In this document: positions 1 through 10,317 of the stretch, one piece after another
Numbering within the stretch: the first letter of the stretch is position 1
Layout: each line of letters starts with the position of its first letter
Assembly (NCBI GenBank): GCA_902589115.1
Contig: CACIRS010000001.1
Span: 62,001 to 126,000 of the forward strand
DNA: 64,000 nucleotides
DNA from: an uncultured Prochlorococcus sp.
GTDB lineage: Bacteria > Cyanobacteriota > Cyanobacteriia > PCC-6307 > Cyanobiaceae
Direction of reading: 5' to 3'
Notes under the pieces: model-generated
What the model saw: only the letters and a program-made list of their open reading frames with translations
What the model was told of the DNA's origin: nothing
Databases searched by the model: none
Translations under genes and position numbers: made by a program

Positions 1-6
1 GAAGAG

Positions 7-213
7 ATGGTTAAAGAAGAAGAATATGGAATTCGTTTAAGATTTGCTATGGAAGGGGTGACATTTGATAGATGGAAGGAGAAACAAGAACGACTAGGTA
101 GGTTCTTTGCAAAAGGGTTGGAAGCCGAACTAATATCTAAAAGTTCAAACGAACTTGATATCTTTTTATTTCCAAAAAGAACCAATAAAGAACCTAAGAT
201 TTCAAATACGTAG
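7..213 (+). CDS. Hypothetical protein, possibly the 3' end of a longer gene
   Basis: I do not recognise this 68-residue product. It is rich in charged residues, with no signal peptide or membrane segment, and it ends in a basic, polar tail. The reading frame stays open to the window edge (two codons precede the ATG), so the true start may lie outside. It is 21 bp upstream of argB on the same strand, which suggests cotranscription. The spacing and the ordinary-looking composition make a real coding region likely. No function can be assigned. Confidence 0.55.
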   Translation: MVKEEEYGIRLRFAMEGVTFDRWKEKQERLGRFFAKGLEAELISKSSNELDIFLFPKRTNKEPKISNT

Positions 214-234
214 AATTCAATCTTTACAAGGAAT

Positions 235-1143
235 ATGCACTTGACTGAATCAGACAATTCAAATACTGAAAATTATGCTCTAAGAGTTTCAGTTTTGAGC
301 GAAGCTTTACCATATATACAGAAATTCGCAGGGAAAAGAATAGTAATTAAATATGGAGGAGCTGCAATGGCACATAAAGATCTTCAAACAGCTGTTTTTA
401 GAGATATTGCATTGTTAGCCAGCGTAGGGGTTCAACCAGTTGTGGTGCATGGTGGTGGGCCTGAAATAAATCAATGGTTAAAACGTTTAAATATAAAAGC
501 AGAATTTCGCGATGGTCTAAGAGTTACAGATGCTCAAACCATGGATGTAGTTGAAATGGTTTTAATTGGAAGAGTTAACAAACAAATTGTTAGTGGATTA
601 AATAAGCTTGGTGCTTTAGCGATTGGATTAAGTGGAATTGATGGAGGCTTAATTCAAGCCCGACCTTTTGGTGAAGGAAGTCATGGATTTGTGGGAGAAG
701 TTACAAGGGTCAATCCTGAGGTACTACAACCACTTTTAAATAAAGGATACGTACCAGTTATTTCAAGCGTTGCAGCTACAAGTGATGGCAAGTCTCATAA
801 TATAAATGCAGATACAGTTGCAGGCGAATTAGCTGCCTCCATGGGTGCTGAAAAGTTAATTCTATTAACTGACACCCCTGGAATTTTAAAAGACAAAGAA
901 GATCCTTCTACATTAATTAGACAATTAACTCTCTCAGAAGCTAGAAAATTAATTGAGCAAGGGATAGTAAAAGAAGGTATGACTCCCAAAACCGAATGCT
1001 GCATAAGAGCTTTGGCTCAGGGGATTTCTGCTGCGCATATTATTGATGGAAGAGTTCCACATGCATTACTTCTCGAAGTTTTTACTAATGCAGGTATTGG
1101 AACAATGGTTATTGGGAGAGGCAATAAATCTTGTCAAAGCTGA
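235..1143 (+). CDS. argB: Acetylglutamate kinase
   Basis: This enzyme phosphorylates N-acetyl-L-glutamate with ATP, the second and usually controlling step of arginine synthesis in the cytoplasm. Visible signatures are KYGGAAM at about residues 39-45 (phosphate-binding Lys-Gly-Gly), HGGGPEI at about 72-78, and the ILLTDTPGI and GMTPK motifs in the C-terminal half. At 302 residues it has the N-terminal helix (about residues 15-33) typical of arginine-inhibited hexameric enzymes. In cyanobacteria these are controlled by the PII protein, which is family knowledge and not visible here. Its stop overlaps a TTG that could start the next gene. Confidence 0.97.
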   Translation: MHLTESDNSNTENYALRVSVLSEALPYIQKFAGKRIVIKYGGAAMAHKDLQTAVFRDIALLASVGVQPVVVHGGGPEINQWLKRLNIKAEFRDGLRVTDAQTMDVVEMVLIGRVNKQIVSGLNKLGALAIGLSGIDGGLIQARPFGEGSHGFVGEVTRVNPEVLQPLLNKGYVPVISSVAATSDGKSHNINADTVAGELAASMGAEKLILLTDTPGILKDKEDPSTLIRQLTLSEARKLIEQGIVKEGMTPKTECCIRALAQGISAAHIIDGRVPHALLLEVFTNAGIGTMVIGRGNKSCQS

Positions 1144-1145
1144 CA

Positions 1146-1619
1146 ATGGCAGAACAGGCCTTAGAAAGTGGAGATTATCAACAATGTCTGAACTTGTTAG
1201 AAGTTTTAGCAAAAGAATATCCTCTAACAGAAAAAAAAGGTGCTCAAATACGTATGCTCATGGTCACAGCATTAATGGGGAAAGGGCAAGAGCAGGAAGC
1301 GATATCTACTTGTCGACTTTTAACTCATTGCAAAGATAATAATCTTCGACAAAAAGCCAAACAATTATTAGAAGTATTAGAGGCACCTAGCCTAGCAAGA
1401 CCGGATAATTGGTCAATAACTTTACCTAAAATAGATTTCACCGATTCCAAAGGAGGAGCGAGGCAAAATCTTAAAAAAAGAATTCAAAAAGAAACACCAC
1501 CCCCTCCACCTACTGGACCTACAAAGTTTTTAAGTATTGGATTTTCTTTCTTAGTATTAACTGTATTAATTGTATTAAGTTTTGCACTTAGTGGCTTTAG
1601 TTTATTTTCAATTTCTTAA
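1146..1619 (+). CDS. TPR-like membrane-anchored hypothetical protein
   Basis: The product is about 157 residues. The first ~85 form helical repeats resembling tetratricopeptide units (ALESGDYQQCLNLLEVLA, then GKGQEQEAISTCRLL). A proline-rich linker (PPPPPTGPT) follows, then one hydrophobic segment over the last ~25 residues that should anchor the protein in a membrane from its C-terminus. ATG at 1146 lies 2 bp after the argB stop. A TTG at 1131 inside argB is an alternative start adding five residues. Tight coupling to argB suggests one transcript. The function is unknown; a scaffold role is only a guess from the repeats. Confidence 0.75.
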   Translation: MAEQALESGDYQQCLNLLEVLAKEYPLTEKKGAQIRMLMVTALMGKGQEQEAISTCRLLTHCKDNNLRQKAKQLLEVLEAPSLARPDNWSITLPKIDFTDSKGGARQNLKKRIQKETPPPPPTGPTKFLSIGFSFLVLTVLIVLSFALSGFSLFSIS

Positions 1620-1752
1620 CTCTTAATCTTTATAATTCATAAGATATTTGCATGAAAAAAATCTACTTTATTTAATCTATTGAAATTCAGATATCTATAG
1701 CAAGGCAAAGGATCTGCATCAAAAGAAACTACCAATTAAATTCTATGCGAAC

Positions 1753-4038
1753 TCAGAGTTGAATTGGGTCTGGGTCTACTGAAAGATTGACACCACTAGG
1801 CAATCCAAACCAAAGAGAGTTGACTTGTGGTAGTGGCAATGGACTCGCTTCGGGTCCATGTAACAAAATTTGCCAGCGACTTTTACCAGCAACTCTAGCG
1901 ATCATCGCAGGAGCAGGTCCTACAAGATTCCATCCCTGAGATACACATAATGGTTTTATCTGTTCAGCCAAAGCAACAGCTGCATTAGCAGTAACAGAAT
2001 TAGATTCTCCAGATAAACGTATTAAACAAGCACGGCTGTAAGGAACAAGACCTGCCTCCTCTCTAATTCTGGCCTCACTCTTGAGAAATTCCTCATAGCT
2101 TCCATTAACGAAATGAGTTATCACAGGATGTTCTGGGCAATAAGTTTGAACAAAGACTTTTCCAGGAAGATCACCTCTTCCAGCTCGGCCAGCGAGCTGT
2201 AAAAACAACTGCAAGCTCTGTTCTTCAGCCTGTAGATCTGGCCGATGTAATAAACCATCTGCAGCAAGAACAACTGCAAGAGTAACTTTTGGAAGATCCA
2301 TACCTTTAGCAAGCATTTGAGTCCCAATAAGTACATCCGCTTCGCCCGATGCAAATTTGGAAAGGAGCTTTCGGTGACCATCTCTACCGCCTGTGGAGTC
2401 ACGATCAAAGCGCAACAATCTCAAGTTTTTTAATTCTTTGGAAAGATTTTCAATTACTCGTTGAGTTCCTGCTCCAAAGGGTTTAAAAGCAGTTGAACCA
2501 CAATTTTGGCAAGAAGTTTCTGCTTCTTTCCGATAATCACACCAATGACATCTCAACCAGTGATTGGAACCTTGGCCTTTATGAACAGTTAGAGCTACAT
2601 CGCAATTTGGGCATTGAACAACATCTCCACAACTTCTACAGCTCAAAAAACTGCTATAGCCCCTTCGTGGAACTAACACTACTGCTTGTTCACCTAAAGA
2701 AGGGAGCTCAGCAAGACTTTGCATTACAGATCTACTAACTAAATGTCGATATCCTTCAGCCAACTCATTTCTCATATCAACAATATGAACTTTTGGTAAT
2801 GGAGTCTTAGAAATTCTTTCTTTTAATCTTGCAAGGGCAATATCCCCTTTAGGTTCAAGTGCTTTCCAAGTCGACAAAGAAGGTGTTGCACTACCTAATA
2901 TCACCTTTGCACCAATTCTTTTAGCCCTATTCAATGCAAGATCTCTAGCGTGATAACAAGGCATGGGAGATTCTTGTTTATATGAGGCATCATGTTCTTC
3001 ATCAAGAACAATTAATCCCAAAGAATTTAAAGGCAAAAATATCGCCGAACGAGTCCCTACAACCAATAAAGGAGCTGAACTAGTTTGTACTTCTCTCCAT
3101 GTTCTAACCCTCTCATTATTTGTACAACCACTGTGATACTCAAAAACTCTCTCTCCAAAACGCCTAATACATCTATCCACCAATTGAGGGATTAAACCAA
3201 TTTCAGGAGTCAGGAGCAAACAATTACGACCTGCCTTCAATTCTTTAGCGACTAGTTGAAGATATATCTCAGTTTTCCCAGACCCTGTGACGCCCCACAA
3301 CAACATTGCTTTGCCAGAGTCTTGCTGTTCAAAAACACTTATTGCTAATTTTTGCTCATGAGTTAATACACGTGGATTCTCAAGTTGAACATCCCAGCAG
3401 GCCGATGAAATATAAGAATCATTCTTCTTTTCAGGTAAACGTTTTTCTCTAATGGCTCTCCCAAAAAGAATTAATTTTTTTAAGACTCCTTCTGAGAACC
3501 CTTGAGCTTGTATATCTTTTTGCCAGGCTCCACCTCCATTTGTCATCAAAAAATTCTCTAAGTCACTTTGCCTAGTTGTAAGTTCCACAGAGTCATCAAA
3601 TTTCTTTAAGAGAGAAATCCACCAATAAGCTCGCGGTTCTTTCAAACGAGATGGCTTCTGGCTAAGCCACCCAGAAGGTAATGCAGCTTTAATCATTCTG
3701 AATGAACTGATATGGCAACTAACAGCTATTTCTTCAACCCACTCTCTCCATTTGGCATCAACTGCAGAAGGTTGAATAATCGCTTCAACCTCTAACAAAG
3801 AAGAGGTCTGCTTGATTGAATCTCTATTCTCCAAAGGAGATCGCAATCTCCTTGCGATTACAAGTCCATGCCTAGGCTGTCCGCGAAGTCTAACTAAAAC
3901 CAAATCGCCAAGACCAACGTCCAAATTCTTTTTGTCTAAATAAGTGAAGCATCGAGCTTGACTGCCTATTTCCAGCCAAACATCTACCTCAACATCATTT
4001 AGTTGCAGCGAATCATTATCAGTACTTGCCGAGGACAC
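1753..4038 (-). CDS. priA: Primosomal replication protein N' (PriA helicase)
   Basis: PriA is the 3'-5' DNA helicase that reloads the replicative helicase at stalled or recombination-derived forks. The 761-residue product has Walker A GVTGSGKTE at about 249-257, Walker B DEEHD at about 345, and four CxxC pairs (CRSC, CPNC, CHWC, CQNC) between about 465 and 515 that bind two zinc ions. A C-terminal helicase core follows, with GTQMLAKGMD and QLAGRAGRGD. The N-terminal ~200 residues are the more variable DNA-binding part. It is transcribed away from rpoD and no partner primosome gene is nearby. Confidence 0.96.
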   Translation of the reverse strand: MSSASTDNDSLQLNDVEVDVWLEIGSQARCFTYLDKKNLDVGLGDLVLVRLRGQPRHGLVIARRLRSPLENRDSIKQTSSLLEVEAIIQPSAVDAKWREWVEEIAVSCHISSFRMIKAALPSGWLSQKPSRLKEPRAYWWISLLKKFDDSVELTTRQSDLENFLMTNGGGAWQKDIQAQGFSEGVLKKLILFGRAIREKRLPEKKNDSYISSACWDVQLENPRVLTHEQKLAISVFEQQDSGKAMLLWGVTGSGKTEIYLQLVAKELKAGRNCLLLTPEIGLIPQLVDRCIRRFGERVFEYHSGCTNNERVRTWREVQTSSAPLLVVGTRSAIFLPLNSLGLIVLDEEHDASYKQESPMPCYHARDLALNRAKRIGAKVILGSATPSLSTWKALEPKGDIALARLKERISKTPLPKVHIVDMRNELAEGYRHLVSRSVMQSLAELPSLGEQAVVLVPRRGYSSFLSCRSCGDVVQCPNCDVALTVHKGQGSNHWLRCHWCDYRKEAETSCQNCGSTAFKPFGAGTQRVIENLSKELKNLRLLRFDRDSTGGRDGHRKLLSKFASGEADVLIGTQMLAKGMDLPKVTLAVVLAADGLLHRPDLQAEEQSLQLFLQLAGRAGRGDLPGKVFVQTYCPEHPVITHFVNGSYEEFLKSEARIREEAGLVPYSRACLIRLSGESNSVTANAAVALAEQIKPLCVSQGWNLVGPAPAMIARVAGKSRWQILLHGPEASPLPLPQVNSLWFGLPSGVNLSVDPDPIQL

Positions 4039-4422
4039 AAGTTTTTTTTAGACTAAAAGAGTTGAGCAGCTTCAAAGTTGTTGGCGGAACAAGCAGATTT
4101 CCGTCCAGAGGGAGACACGAAGCACGTACCAAAGGAATTTCCTTATGGTCGTCCGGTCTGAGAAAGCCCCTGATGACACTGCATTGATCCAAACAAATTA
4201 CCTGGTTAATTTCTAGCCTCCAAAAAGCACAACAATTTCCCAGAATGTAACCCATGATCATCAAGCTTTTAGGAGTTTGAAAATCATGGACATTATTAAT
4301 TCCAAAACCAAAATGCTGTGCTTTGCGAAATGCTTGCTATCAATAGGTTAATAGAGTCGTAAAAGTTCTAAAAGTTCAAACCTTAATTATTTGACCAAAT
4401 TTTCTTGTTTAAATGTCTTGAT
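4039..4422. other. Intergenic region between divergent priA and rpoD
   Basis: About 380 bp separate the two divergently transcribed genes, so promoters for both should lie here. An open frame exists on the minus strand (4019-4264), but it overlaps the priA start, has an unremarkable composition and looks spurious. I see no clear -35/-10 pair, RNA gene or repeat. Confidence 0.4.
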
Positions 4423-5733
4423 ATGAGCCCTTCTGCAACCAAATCACAAGCTGCTAAGACAAAGTCTAAAACAGCTTCAAAGAAACCATCCCACTCTAAA
4501 AAGAGTGCGGCGGTAGCCACGAAAAAAGCTGTTTCTGCGTCTACAAAAAGCAAATCTCCAAAGAAAAGTAAATCTGCAGCTAAAATCACTAAAGCAAAAT
4601 CAAAAATTGAAACTTCTACACCACAAGAATTAGATGCTGCTGCAGATCAACTATTAAATGCTGATAGCCTAAATGTAGAAGCAAATGATTTTGAAATAAC
4701 CAAAGCTAATCTCACTACGTCCAATGAAGAAGAAGCCAAAGCAAGGGCTCTTGCAAGTATTAAGATTGGACCCAAAGGAGTTTATACAGAAGATTCAATA
4801 AGGGTTTATTTACAAGAGATTGGAAGAATTCGTCTACTTCGTCCTGACGAAGAGATTGAACTAGCTCGAAAAATTGCAGATCTACTTGAACTTGAAGAAT
4901 TAGCCGCCCAATTTGAAAGCGAAAATGACCATTACCCCACAACAAAAGAATGGGCAGCTTTAGTTTCAATGCCACTATTAAAATTTCGTCGGCGTCTAAT
5001 GCTTGGAAGAAGGGCTAAAGAAAAGATGGTTCAGTCAAATCTCAGGTTAGTTGTATCTATAGCAAAGAAATATATGAATAGAGGGCTTTCATTTCAAGAT
5101 CTGATTCAGGAAGGAAGTTTAGGTTTAATTCGTGCTGCAGAGAAGTTTGATCATGAAAAAGGATATAAGTTCTCAACTTATGCAACTTGGTGGATTCGTC
5201 AAGCGATAACAAGAGCAATTGCAGATCAAAGTCGAACTATTCGATTACCAGTTCACCTGTATGAAACAATATCTCGCATTAAAAAAACGACGAAAGTTTT
5301 AAGTCAAGAGTTTGGAAGAAAACCTACAGAAGAAGAGATAGCAGAAAGTATGGAAATGACAATAGAAAAACTTAGATTTATAGCTAAAAGTGCTCAGCTA
5401 CCTATTTCACTTGAAACACCTATTGGTAAAGAAGAAGATTCACGCTTAGGAGACTTTATAGAAGCTGACATAGAAAATCCCGAGCAAGATGTCGCTAAAA
5501 ATCTCCTTCGAGAAGATCTAGAGGGTGTATTAGCCACTCTTAGTCCTAGAGAAAGAGACGTACTTAGGCTTAGATACGGATTAGATGATGGTCGAATGAA
5601 GACTCTGGAAGAAATAGGCCAAATCTTTGATGTTACTAGAGAAAGGATTAGACAAATTGAGGCTAAAGCGCTTAGAAAATTGCGGCATCCAAATAGAAAT
5701 GGTGTCCTTAAAGAGTATATAAAACTTGCTTAA
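4423..5733 (+). CDS. rpoD: Principal RNA polymerase sigma factor (group 1, RpoD)
   Basis: This is the main sigma-70 factor for housekeeping promoters. The C-terminal ~320 residues hold all conserved regions. These are region 1.2 ([16 protein letters not shown]), region 2 ([41 protein letters not shown]), region 3 ([11 protein letters not shown]) and region 4.2 with the -35-binding helix-turn-helix ([18 protein letters not shown]). The first ~70 residues are a Lys/Ala/Ser-rich low-complexity stretch in place of an acidic region 1.1, as in other cyanobacterial primary sigmas. I chose ATG at 4423; a TTG at 4405 would add six residues. The product is 436 residues. Confidence 0.95.
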   Translation: MSPSATKSQAAKTKSKTASKKPSHSKKSAAVATKKAVSASTKSKSPKKSKSAAKITKAKSKIETSTPQELDAAADQLLNADSLNVEANDFEITKANLTTSNEEEAKARALASIKIGPKGVYTEDSIRVYLQEIGRIRLLRPDEEIELARKIADLLELEELAAQFESENDHYPTTKEWAALVSMPLLKFRRRLMLGRRAKEKMVQSNLRLVVSIAKKYMNRGLSFQDLIQEGSLGLIRAAEKFDHEKGYKFSTYATWWIRQAITRAIADQSRTIRLPVHLYETISRIKKTTKVLSQEFGRKPTEEEIAESMEMTIEKLRFIAKSAQLPISLETPIGKEEDSRLGDFIEADIENPEQDVAKNLLREDLEGVLATLSPRERDVLRLRYGLDDGRMKTLEEIGQIFDVTRERIRQIEAKALRKLRHPNRNGVLKEYIKLA

Positions 5734-6111
5734 TAAAGAGCTTAAGCCCAATTAAATTAATTATTTCACAATGAATCTTTAACTTTTAGTATGTAGAGTT
5801 CAAGACCTGATTGCTATATTTTGCGACTCAAAAAGGTTCTTTTTCATTTTTATTTTATAGTGCTTAGTCATATTTCTAAACCTTACAAGTATGTTTTTTG
5901 AATCATTTAAGAAGTCTAATAATATGTCTTCAAAAAAAGGATTTTTATAGCAAAAGCCTTTTAGAGAGACAATAAATTAAGTTAATTCATTATTTCTTTT
6001 TTAAAGGCTAATGCCTAACAAGGTAAAACAGCTATAAAGACACATGAAGGTTTGTCAGAGTTAATCCAAGATGGTGGACTTGCCTGAATTAATCTAAATA
6101 GATACTAATTA
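5734..6111. other. Intergenic region between rpoD and hemC
   Basis: About 380 bp of AT-rich DNA. A short GCTTAA/TTAAGC inverted repeat lies just at the rpoD stop (about 5728-5747) and may contribute to mRNA 3'-end formation, but it is weak. The rest presumably holds the hemC promoter. No open frame of convincing length and no RNA gene was seen. Confidence 0.35.
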
Positions 6112-7065
6112 TTGGCAATGGTCCTAGAGCAACTGCGCATAGCCTCTCGCAGAAGCCAACTTGCAATGGTTCAGACAAACTGGGTCAAAGAAGAGCTAGA
6201 GAAGGCCCACCCTGATTTAGCTATCTCGATAGAAGCTATGGCAACACAAGGTGACAAAATCCTTGATGTAGCTCTAGCGAAGATTGGAGACAAAGGACTT
6301 TTCACAAAAGAGTTAGAGGCCCAAATGCTTGTTGGAAGGGCTGAGATAGCTGTTCATTCACTAAAAGATCTACCGACTAATCTTCCCTCAGGTCTAATTC
6401 TTGGTTGTATTACCGAAAGAGAAAATCCTGCAGATGCTCTTGTTGTAAATACGAAGAACATTAACTACAAGCTTGAAACACTTCCTGAAGGTTCAGTTGT
6501 TGGGACCAGTTCACTTCGCCGATTAGCACAACTTAGGTACCACTATCCACATTTAATATTTAAAGATGTTAGAGGGAATGTGATCACCCGCCTTGAGAAA
6601 CTAGACAATGGAGAATATGACTGCTTAATTCTTGCAGCTGCAGGACTTAATAGGCTTGGTTATGGCAATCGAATCCATCAAATTATTCCCAGCCCAATAT
6701 CACTTCATGCAGTAGGACAAGGAGCTTTAGGAATAGAATGTGTTAGCAATCGGCCAGAGGTTATAGAAGCTATTAAATGCTTAGAACATGAGCCAACCAA
6801 ATATCGCTGTTTAGCAGAAAGAGCTTTTTTAAGAGAGCTTGAGGGCGGATGCCAAGTCCCAATAGGAGTTAATAGTGAAATAGATGGAGACAAACTTACT
6901 CTTACGGGAATGGTTGCAAGTCTCGATGGGGAACAACTAATTCGTGACAAAGACACTGGGTCTACAAGCGACTGCGAATCAATAGGTGTTTCCCTAGCGA
7001 AAAAACTTAAATCCCAAGGGGCAGGAGAAATACTTGAGGCTATCTTTAAAGAAGCTAGAAACTAG
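6112..7065 (+). CDS. hemC: Porphobilinogen deaminase (hydroxymethylbilane synthase)
   Basis: The enzyme joins four porphobilinogen units into hydroxymethylbilane on the way to heme, chlorophyll and corrinoids. Signatures are [14 protein letters not shown] at the start, [31 protein letters not shown] and [13 protein letters not shown]. The GGCQVPIG loop, about residue 245, holds the cysteine that anchors the dipyrromethane cofactor. Length is 317 residues, normal for the family. The start may be TTG at 6112 or ATG at 6118; the two differ by two residues. With hemL elsewhere in the window it belongs to the shared tetrapyrrole trunk pathway. Confidence 0.96.
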   Translation: MAMVLEQLRIASRRSQLAMVQTNWVKEELEKAHPDLAISIEAMATQGDKILDVALAKIGDKGLFTKELEAQMLVGRAEIAVHSLKDLPTNLPSGLILGCITERENPADALVVNTKNINYKLETLPEGSVVGTSSLRRLAQLRYHYPHLIFKDVRGNVITRLEKLDNGEYDCLILAAAGLNRLGYGNRIHQIIPSPISLHAVGQGALGIECVSNRPEVIEAIKCLEHEPTKYRCLAERAFLRELEGGCQVPIGVNSEIDGDKLTLTGMVASLDGEQLIRDKDTGSTSDCESIGVSLAKKLKSQGAGEILEAIFKEARN

Positions 7066-7153
7066 TTCTTCATAAAAGAAGAATTCAAAATTTATTCAAA
7101 ATAAATAATATTATATATTCAAATAAAGTGATTTTATAGTCAGATTACTCACC

Positions 7154-7741
7154 TTAATCAACTAATTTAGGTAATATTTCATCGATGTAGCGTTTCTCAC
7201 AAGTTTTAATTATATCTATAGCTTTTTCTATACCAAAGAAACCATTAACGGAACATGATCCTGGTTTTTTTAGATCTTTGTAATGCTCCCAATAATATTT
7301 AGTTTCTTTCAACCAATGTTCTCCAAGATCTACATAACTTTTAATATGGTCAAGACGCTTATCATCAGCTATTACAGCGATAACCTTATCATCAACTTCG
7401 CCACCATCATCAAAAGTCATTATTCCGATAATCCTTGCCTCAACAATAGATCCAGGAATTAAAGGTTCTGTTACTCCAACAATTTCTATATCCAAAGGAT
7501 CTCCGTCTTCATCCCAGGTTCTTGGAATGCATCCATAGGCGAATGGATAAGCGAGAGAAGAATATCCGACCCGATCAAGTTTTAAATGACCTGTTTCTGT
7601 TATAAGTTCATATTTGTTTATCGTATTCGAATTTAACTCGACAATTGTATTGAGCCTCAAATTAGCTTCATCAGCAAATGCAGGAAGTATATGCAAAAGA
7701 TTAGGCATGCTTTTGCTTGGGGCTTGATCAACGTTCGCCAT
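7154..7741 (-). CDS. ppa: Inorganic pyrophosphatase (family I)
   Basis: This soluble enzyme hydrolyses pyrophosphate released by biosynthetic reactions, pulling them forward. The metal-binding signature DEDGDPLDIEIVG is present near residue 80. Downstream are GIMTFDDGGEVDDKVIAV and the HYKDLKKPG segment that positions substrate phosphates. At 195 residues it is slightly longer than the common ~175 because of an N-terminal leader. It starts at ATG 7741, 25 bp after the carboxypeptidase stop, so the two are probably cotranscribed. Confidence 0.95.
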   Translation of the reverse strand: MANVDQAPSKSMPNLLHILPAFADEANLRLNTIVELNSNTINKYELITETGHLKLDRVGYSSLAYPFAYGCIPRTWDEDGDPLDIEIVGVTEPLIPGSIVEARIIGIMTFDDGGEVDDKVIAVIADDKRLDHIKSYVDLGEHWLKETKYYWEHYKDLKKPGSCSVNGFFGIEKAIDIIKTCEKRYIDEILPKLVD

Positions 7742-7766
7742 ACGGAAAAATAAACCTGTTTTAATA

Positions 7767-9317
7767 CTACTTAAAGGTGTTTAATTTCTCCAGTTTATCC
7801 CCCAGATAGTTAAGGAAGGGAGTACTTGATAAACTCTTTCCTGTTACCTTCCTAACCAATCCCTCTGCATTCATTTGCCTGCCAAAAGGGTGTACTTTCT
7901 TTCTTAACCAGTCCAAAAGAAGAGATTCTTTTCCTTTACTAATACAAGTACTTATAGGGTCATTTCCAGCTATTTCAATATCTCCAAGGTCTCTAGACAT
8001 TGCTTCTGCAAATTGAGCACTAATTAAATGTCCAAGCAAATATGAGGGGAAATAGCCAAATTGACCTTCACTCCAATGAACATCTTGCAAGCAACCTTCC
8101 GCGTCATTCATTGGAGTAACTCCTAAAAGATCTGAATATCTTTTGTTCCATTCATTTGGTAAGGCTTCAACTTCTAAACCTTGTTCTAATAGGGCAATCT
8201 CAAGATCTGTTCTAATGAGGATATGAAAACCATAACTAACCTCATCGGCTTCTACACGATTCAAACCAGGTTTTAATGGGTTCAAAGCATGCCAAAGATC
8301 AAAACTATTTTGAAGTGGTGCTCCTGCTTCAACAAAATTCGTCCAAAAACGCTCCGAGAAAGCAAGACTTCTTGCGACCCTATTTTCCCAAAAAAGAGAC
8401 TGGCTTTCATGCAAAGCCATTGAAGTAGCTTGACCTAAAGGCCATGCAAACCACTGGTGAGTTTGGGAAGGCAAGCCTTGTTCATACAAAGAATGTCCCC
8501 ACTCATGTGCTGAAGCAAGGAAACAAGATAAAGGTTGGCCAGGAACAACTCGAGTTGTCAAACGAAAGTCTTGAGGCCCAAGTGTTATTGAAAAAGGGTG
8601 AGGGGATCTACCTAAAGCAGTTTTGGCAGGGTTTCTTCCCCAATTTTTAAGCAACAAGTCACAAAGATTCTTTTGAGCCAATTCATCTAAGTCCCAAGGA
8701 TCTTTGCAACCTCCTTTTATTACAAAAGTCTTCTCTAATAATTCTGGAAGATTCTTTCTTAATGGCAGAAAAAGATTCTCTAGATATGCCTTCGTCAAAT
8801 CGGGTTCAAAAGGTTGCGCCAGAGTTTCCCAGCAACTTCTTGGTTCATCAAGCTGATTAGATTGTTCTTTCCTAAGTGCAATTAATTTTCTTAAAGCTGG
8901 GGCAAAGTGATTGAAATTAGAATCTTTCTTAGCTTCCTGCCAAAGGCTATACCCATCTGCCTTGGCTTTAGCCAGCTCAACAATTAATGCCGGGTCCAAA
9001 CTTTTCTGGCGAGCTATATCTTGCTCTAACAACTCTATATTTCTAGAACGTTCAACGAGTTCATTAGGATCAAGCTCTCCAAGATTATTAGCTTCGAGCA
9101 TTTCATTTTTGGCTATCAAGATCAGGTCATATAGCTCTTCACTGCTTTGACGTGCGTGAATTAGTTTTGCAACAAGACTCAACTGCTCACCTCTCCAAGA
9201 TGAAGCTAATGGAGGCATAGTTGTGTTTTGATCCCAGTAAAGGGTGTTTTGAATGGATCCTAAGAGTTGGGTTTCTCTAAGAAAATCTCCCAATCGCTTC
9301 CAAGCAAGCGCAGGCAA
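7767..9317 (-). CDS. M32-family zinc carboxypeptidase (Taq-type)
   Basis: This is a metallocarboxypeptidase removing C-terminal residues from peptides, probably in peptide recycling in the cytoplasm (no signal peptide). The zinc motif HEWGH (within SAHEWGHSLYEQG) and the family motif ALHESQSLFWEN with its third zinc ligand are present. So are the DEVSYGFHILIR and YFPSYLLGH blocks that define M32. The 516-residue length is typical. The start is a TTG at 9317; no in-frame ATG lies nearby. It is upstream of ppa on the same strand. Confidence 0.93.
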   Translation of the reverse strand: MPALAWKRLGDFLRETQLLGSIQNTLYWDQNTTMPPLASSWRGEQLSLVAKLIHARQSSEELYDLILIAKNEMLEANNLGELDPNELVERSRNIELLEQDIARQKSLDPALIVELAKAKADGYSLWQEAKKDSNFNHFAPALRKLIALRKEQSNQLDEPRSCWETLAQPFEPDLTKAYLENLFLPLRKNLPELLEKTFVIKGGCKDPWDLDELAQKNLCDLLLKNWGRNPAKTALGRSPHPFSITLGPQDFRLTTRVVPGQPLSCFLASAHEWGHSLYEQGLPSQTHQWFAWPLGQATSMALHESQSLFWENRVARSLAFSERFWTNFVEAGAPLQNSFDLWHALNPLKPGLNRVEADEVSYGFHILIRTDLEIALLEQGLEVEALPNEWNKRYSDLLGVTPMNDAEGCLQDVHWSEGQFGYFPSYLLGHLISAQFAEAMSRDLGDIEIAGNDPISTCISKGKESLLLDWLRKKVHPFGRQMNAEGLVRKVTGKSLSSTPFLNYLGDKLEKLNTFK

Positions 9318-9665
9318 AAGACAAACCAGTTACTGAATGAACCATAAGCAAAAGATTGGAATTAGCACAGAATTTTTGATCTGATATCCACTTTCACTAA
9401 CTAAGTTAGGGGATGAAAGGCTTGAACAAGATTTCATAAGAAGTTGATTAGATAAATAAATGTATGGATTCTTATAGCATTAACTAATAATTAACTTGAT
9501 AGAAAAAAAATTTATAGAATAATATGTTTCAAGGTTTTGTACTTAGGCTTTTAGAATAAGTAAAAAGGAAAAGGAAGGAAATTAATCTAAACAATTAATT
9601 AACTTTTAGATTCTTACCAATGCGGTAAATTAAATATAGAAATTACTTTCCATAAATTTTTCGCT
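9318..9665. other. Intergenic region, divergent promoters
   Basis: About 350 bp of AT-rich DNA separate the carboxypeptidase (leftward) from the yjbQ-like gene (rightward). Only very short open frames are present and I see no structured RNA or repeat. Confidence 0.35.
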
Positions 9666-10142
9666 GTGGAGCAAAAACTTACCGAATTAAAAATCGAGAC
9701 AGAAGGAGAAGGATTTATAGACATAACTTCCATAATAAATAATTGGACAAAGATTAATAATATAAACAAAGGGATATTAGTAATTTCAACAAAGCATACT
9801 AGCTGTAGTTTAACAATTAATGAGAATGCCGACCCTAAAGTACTAAAAGATCTTTCTGCTTATATAAAAGCATTAGTTCCAGAGGAAGGGTTTAAATCAA
9901 TGAATGGTAAAGGAGGCAACACCTCATATCTTCATTCGGATGAAGGCATTGACGATATGCCTGCACATATTAGGACCTCATTAACAAATTGTTGCTTGAG
10001 CTTGAGTATTGAATCTGGGAAACTCTCATTAGGTACTTGGCAGGCTATTTATCTTTGGGAACATAGATATTCAAAACATCAAAGAAAAATTTGCTTACAC
10101 TTCATTGGTGATTTATATTCTGTAGATAAGTTTTCTTCTTAA
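9666..10142 (+). CDS. yjbQ: YjbQ / UPF0047 family protein
   Basis: The 158-residue product carries the family signature HTSCSLTINENADPKVL at about residues 42-58 and a conserved TWQAIYLWEHR block near the C-terminus. Members form trimers with a bound metal. Some have weak thiamine-phosphate synthase activity, but the physiological role is not settled. The start is GTG at 9666; no ATG is available upstream in frame. It is followed closely by a small acidic gene and a pterin dehydratase on the same strand, so the three may form one transcript. Confidence 0.85.
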   Translation: MEQKLTELKIETEGEGFIDITSIINNWTKINNINKGILVISTKHTSCSLTINENADPKVLKDLSAYIKALVPEEGFKSMNGKGGNTSYLHSDEGIDDMPAHIRTSLTNCCLSLSIESGKLSLGTWQAIYLWEHRYSKHQRKICLHFIGDLYSVDKFSS

Positions 10143-10160
10143 GAAAGTAAAATTGCACTT

Positions 10161-10313
10161 ATGAGCAAGACAAACGCTAATAAATTAAATCAACTAATTA
10201 TAAATCAAAAAGGAATTGACCCTAATAATGAATTTAATGAGAGTAATGAGACGGAAATAGATGTGGATCTCATTATTGATCGTATTCATGACTTGACCAG
10301 CAAGGATAATTAA
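10161..10313 (+). CDS. Small acidic hypothetical protein (50 aa)
   Basis: ATG at 10161 opens a 51-codon frame ending in TAA at 10313. It begins MSKTNANKLNQLI and ends DLIIDRIHDLTSKDN. The product is polar and Asn/Asp/Glu-rich, with a short amphipathic helix near its end and no membrane segment. It fills the gap between yjbQ (18 bp upstream) and the pterin dehydratase (4 bp downstream) on the same strand. That fit is the main reason to believe it. I do not recognise a family. Confidence 0.5.
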   Translation: MSKTNANKLNQLIINQKGIDPNNEFNESNETEIDVDLIIDRIHDLTSKDN

Positions 10314-10317
10314 GAAA

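Noticed and set aside
4019-4264. Minus-strand open frame overlapping the priA start
   Set aside because: It overlaps the real priA N-terminus, has random-looking composition and would occupy the priA promoter.
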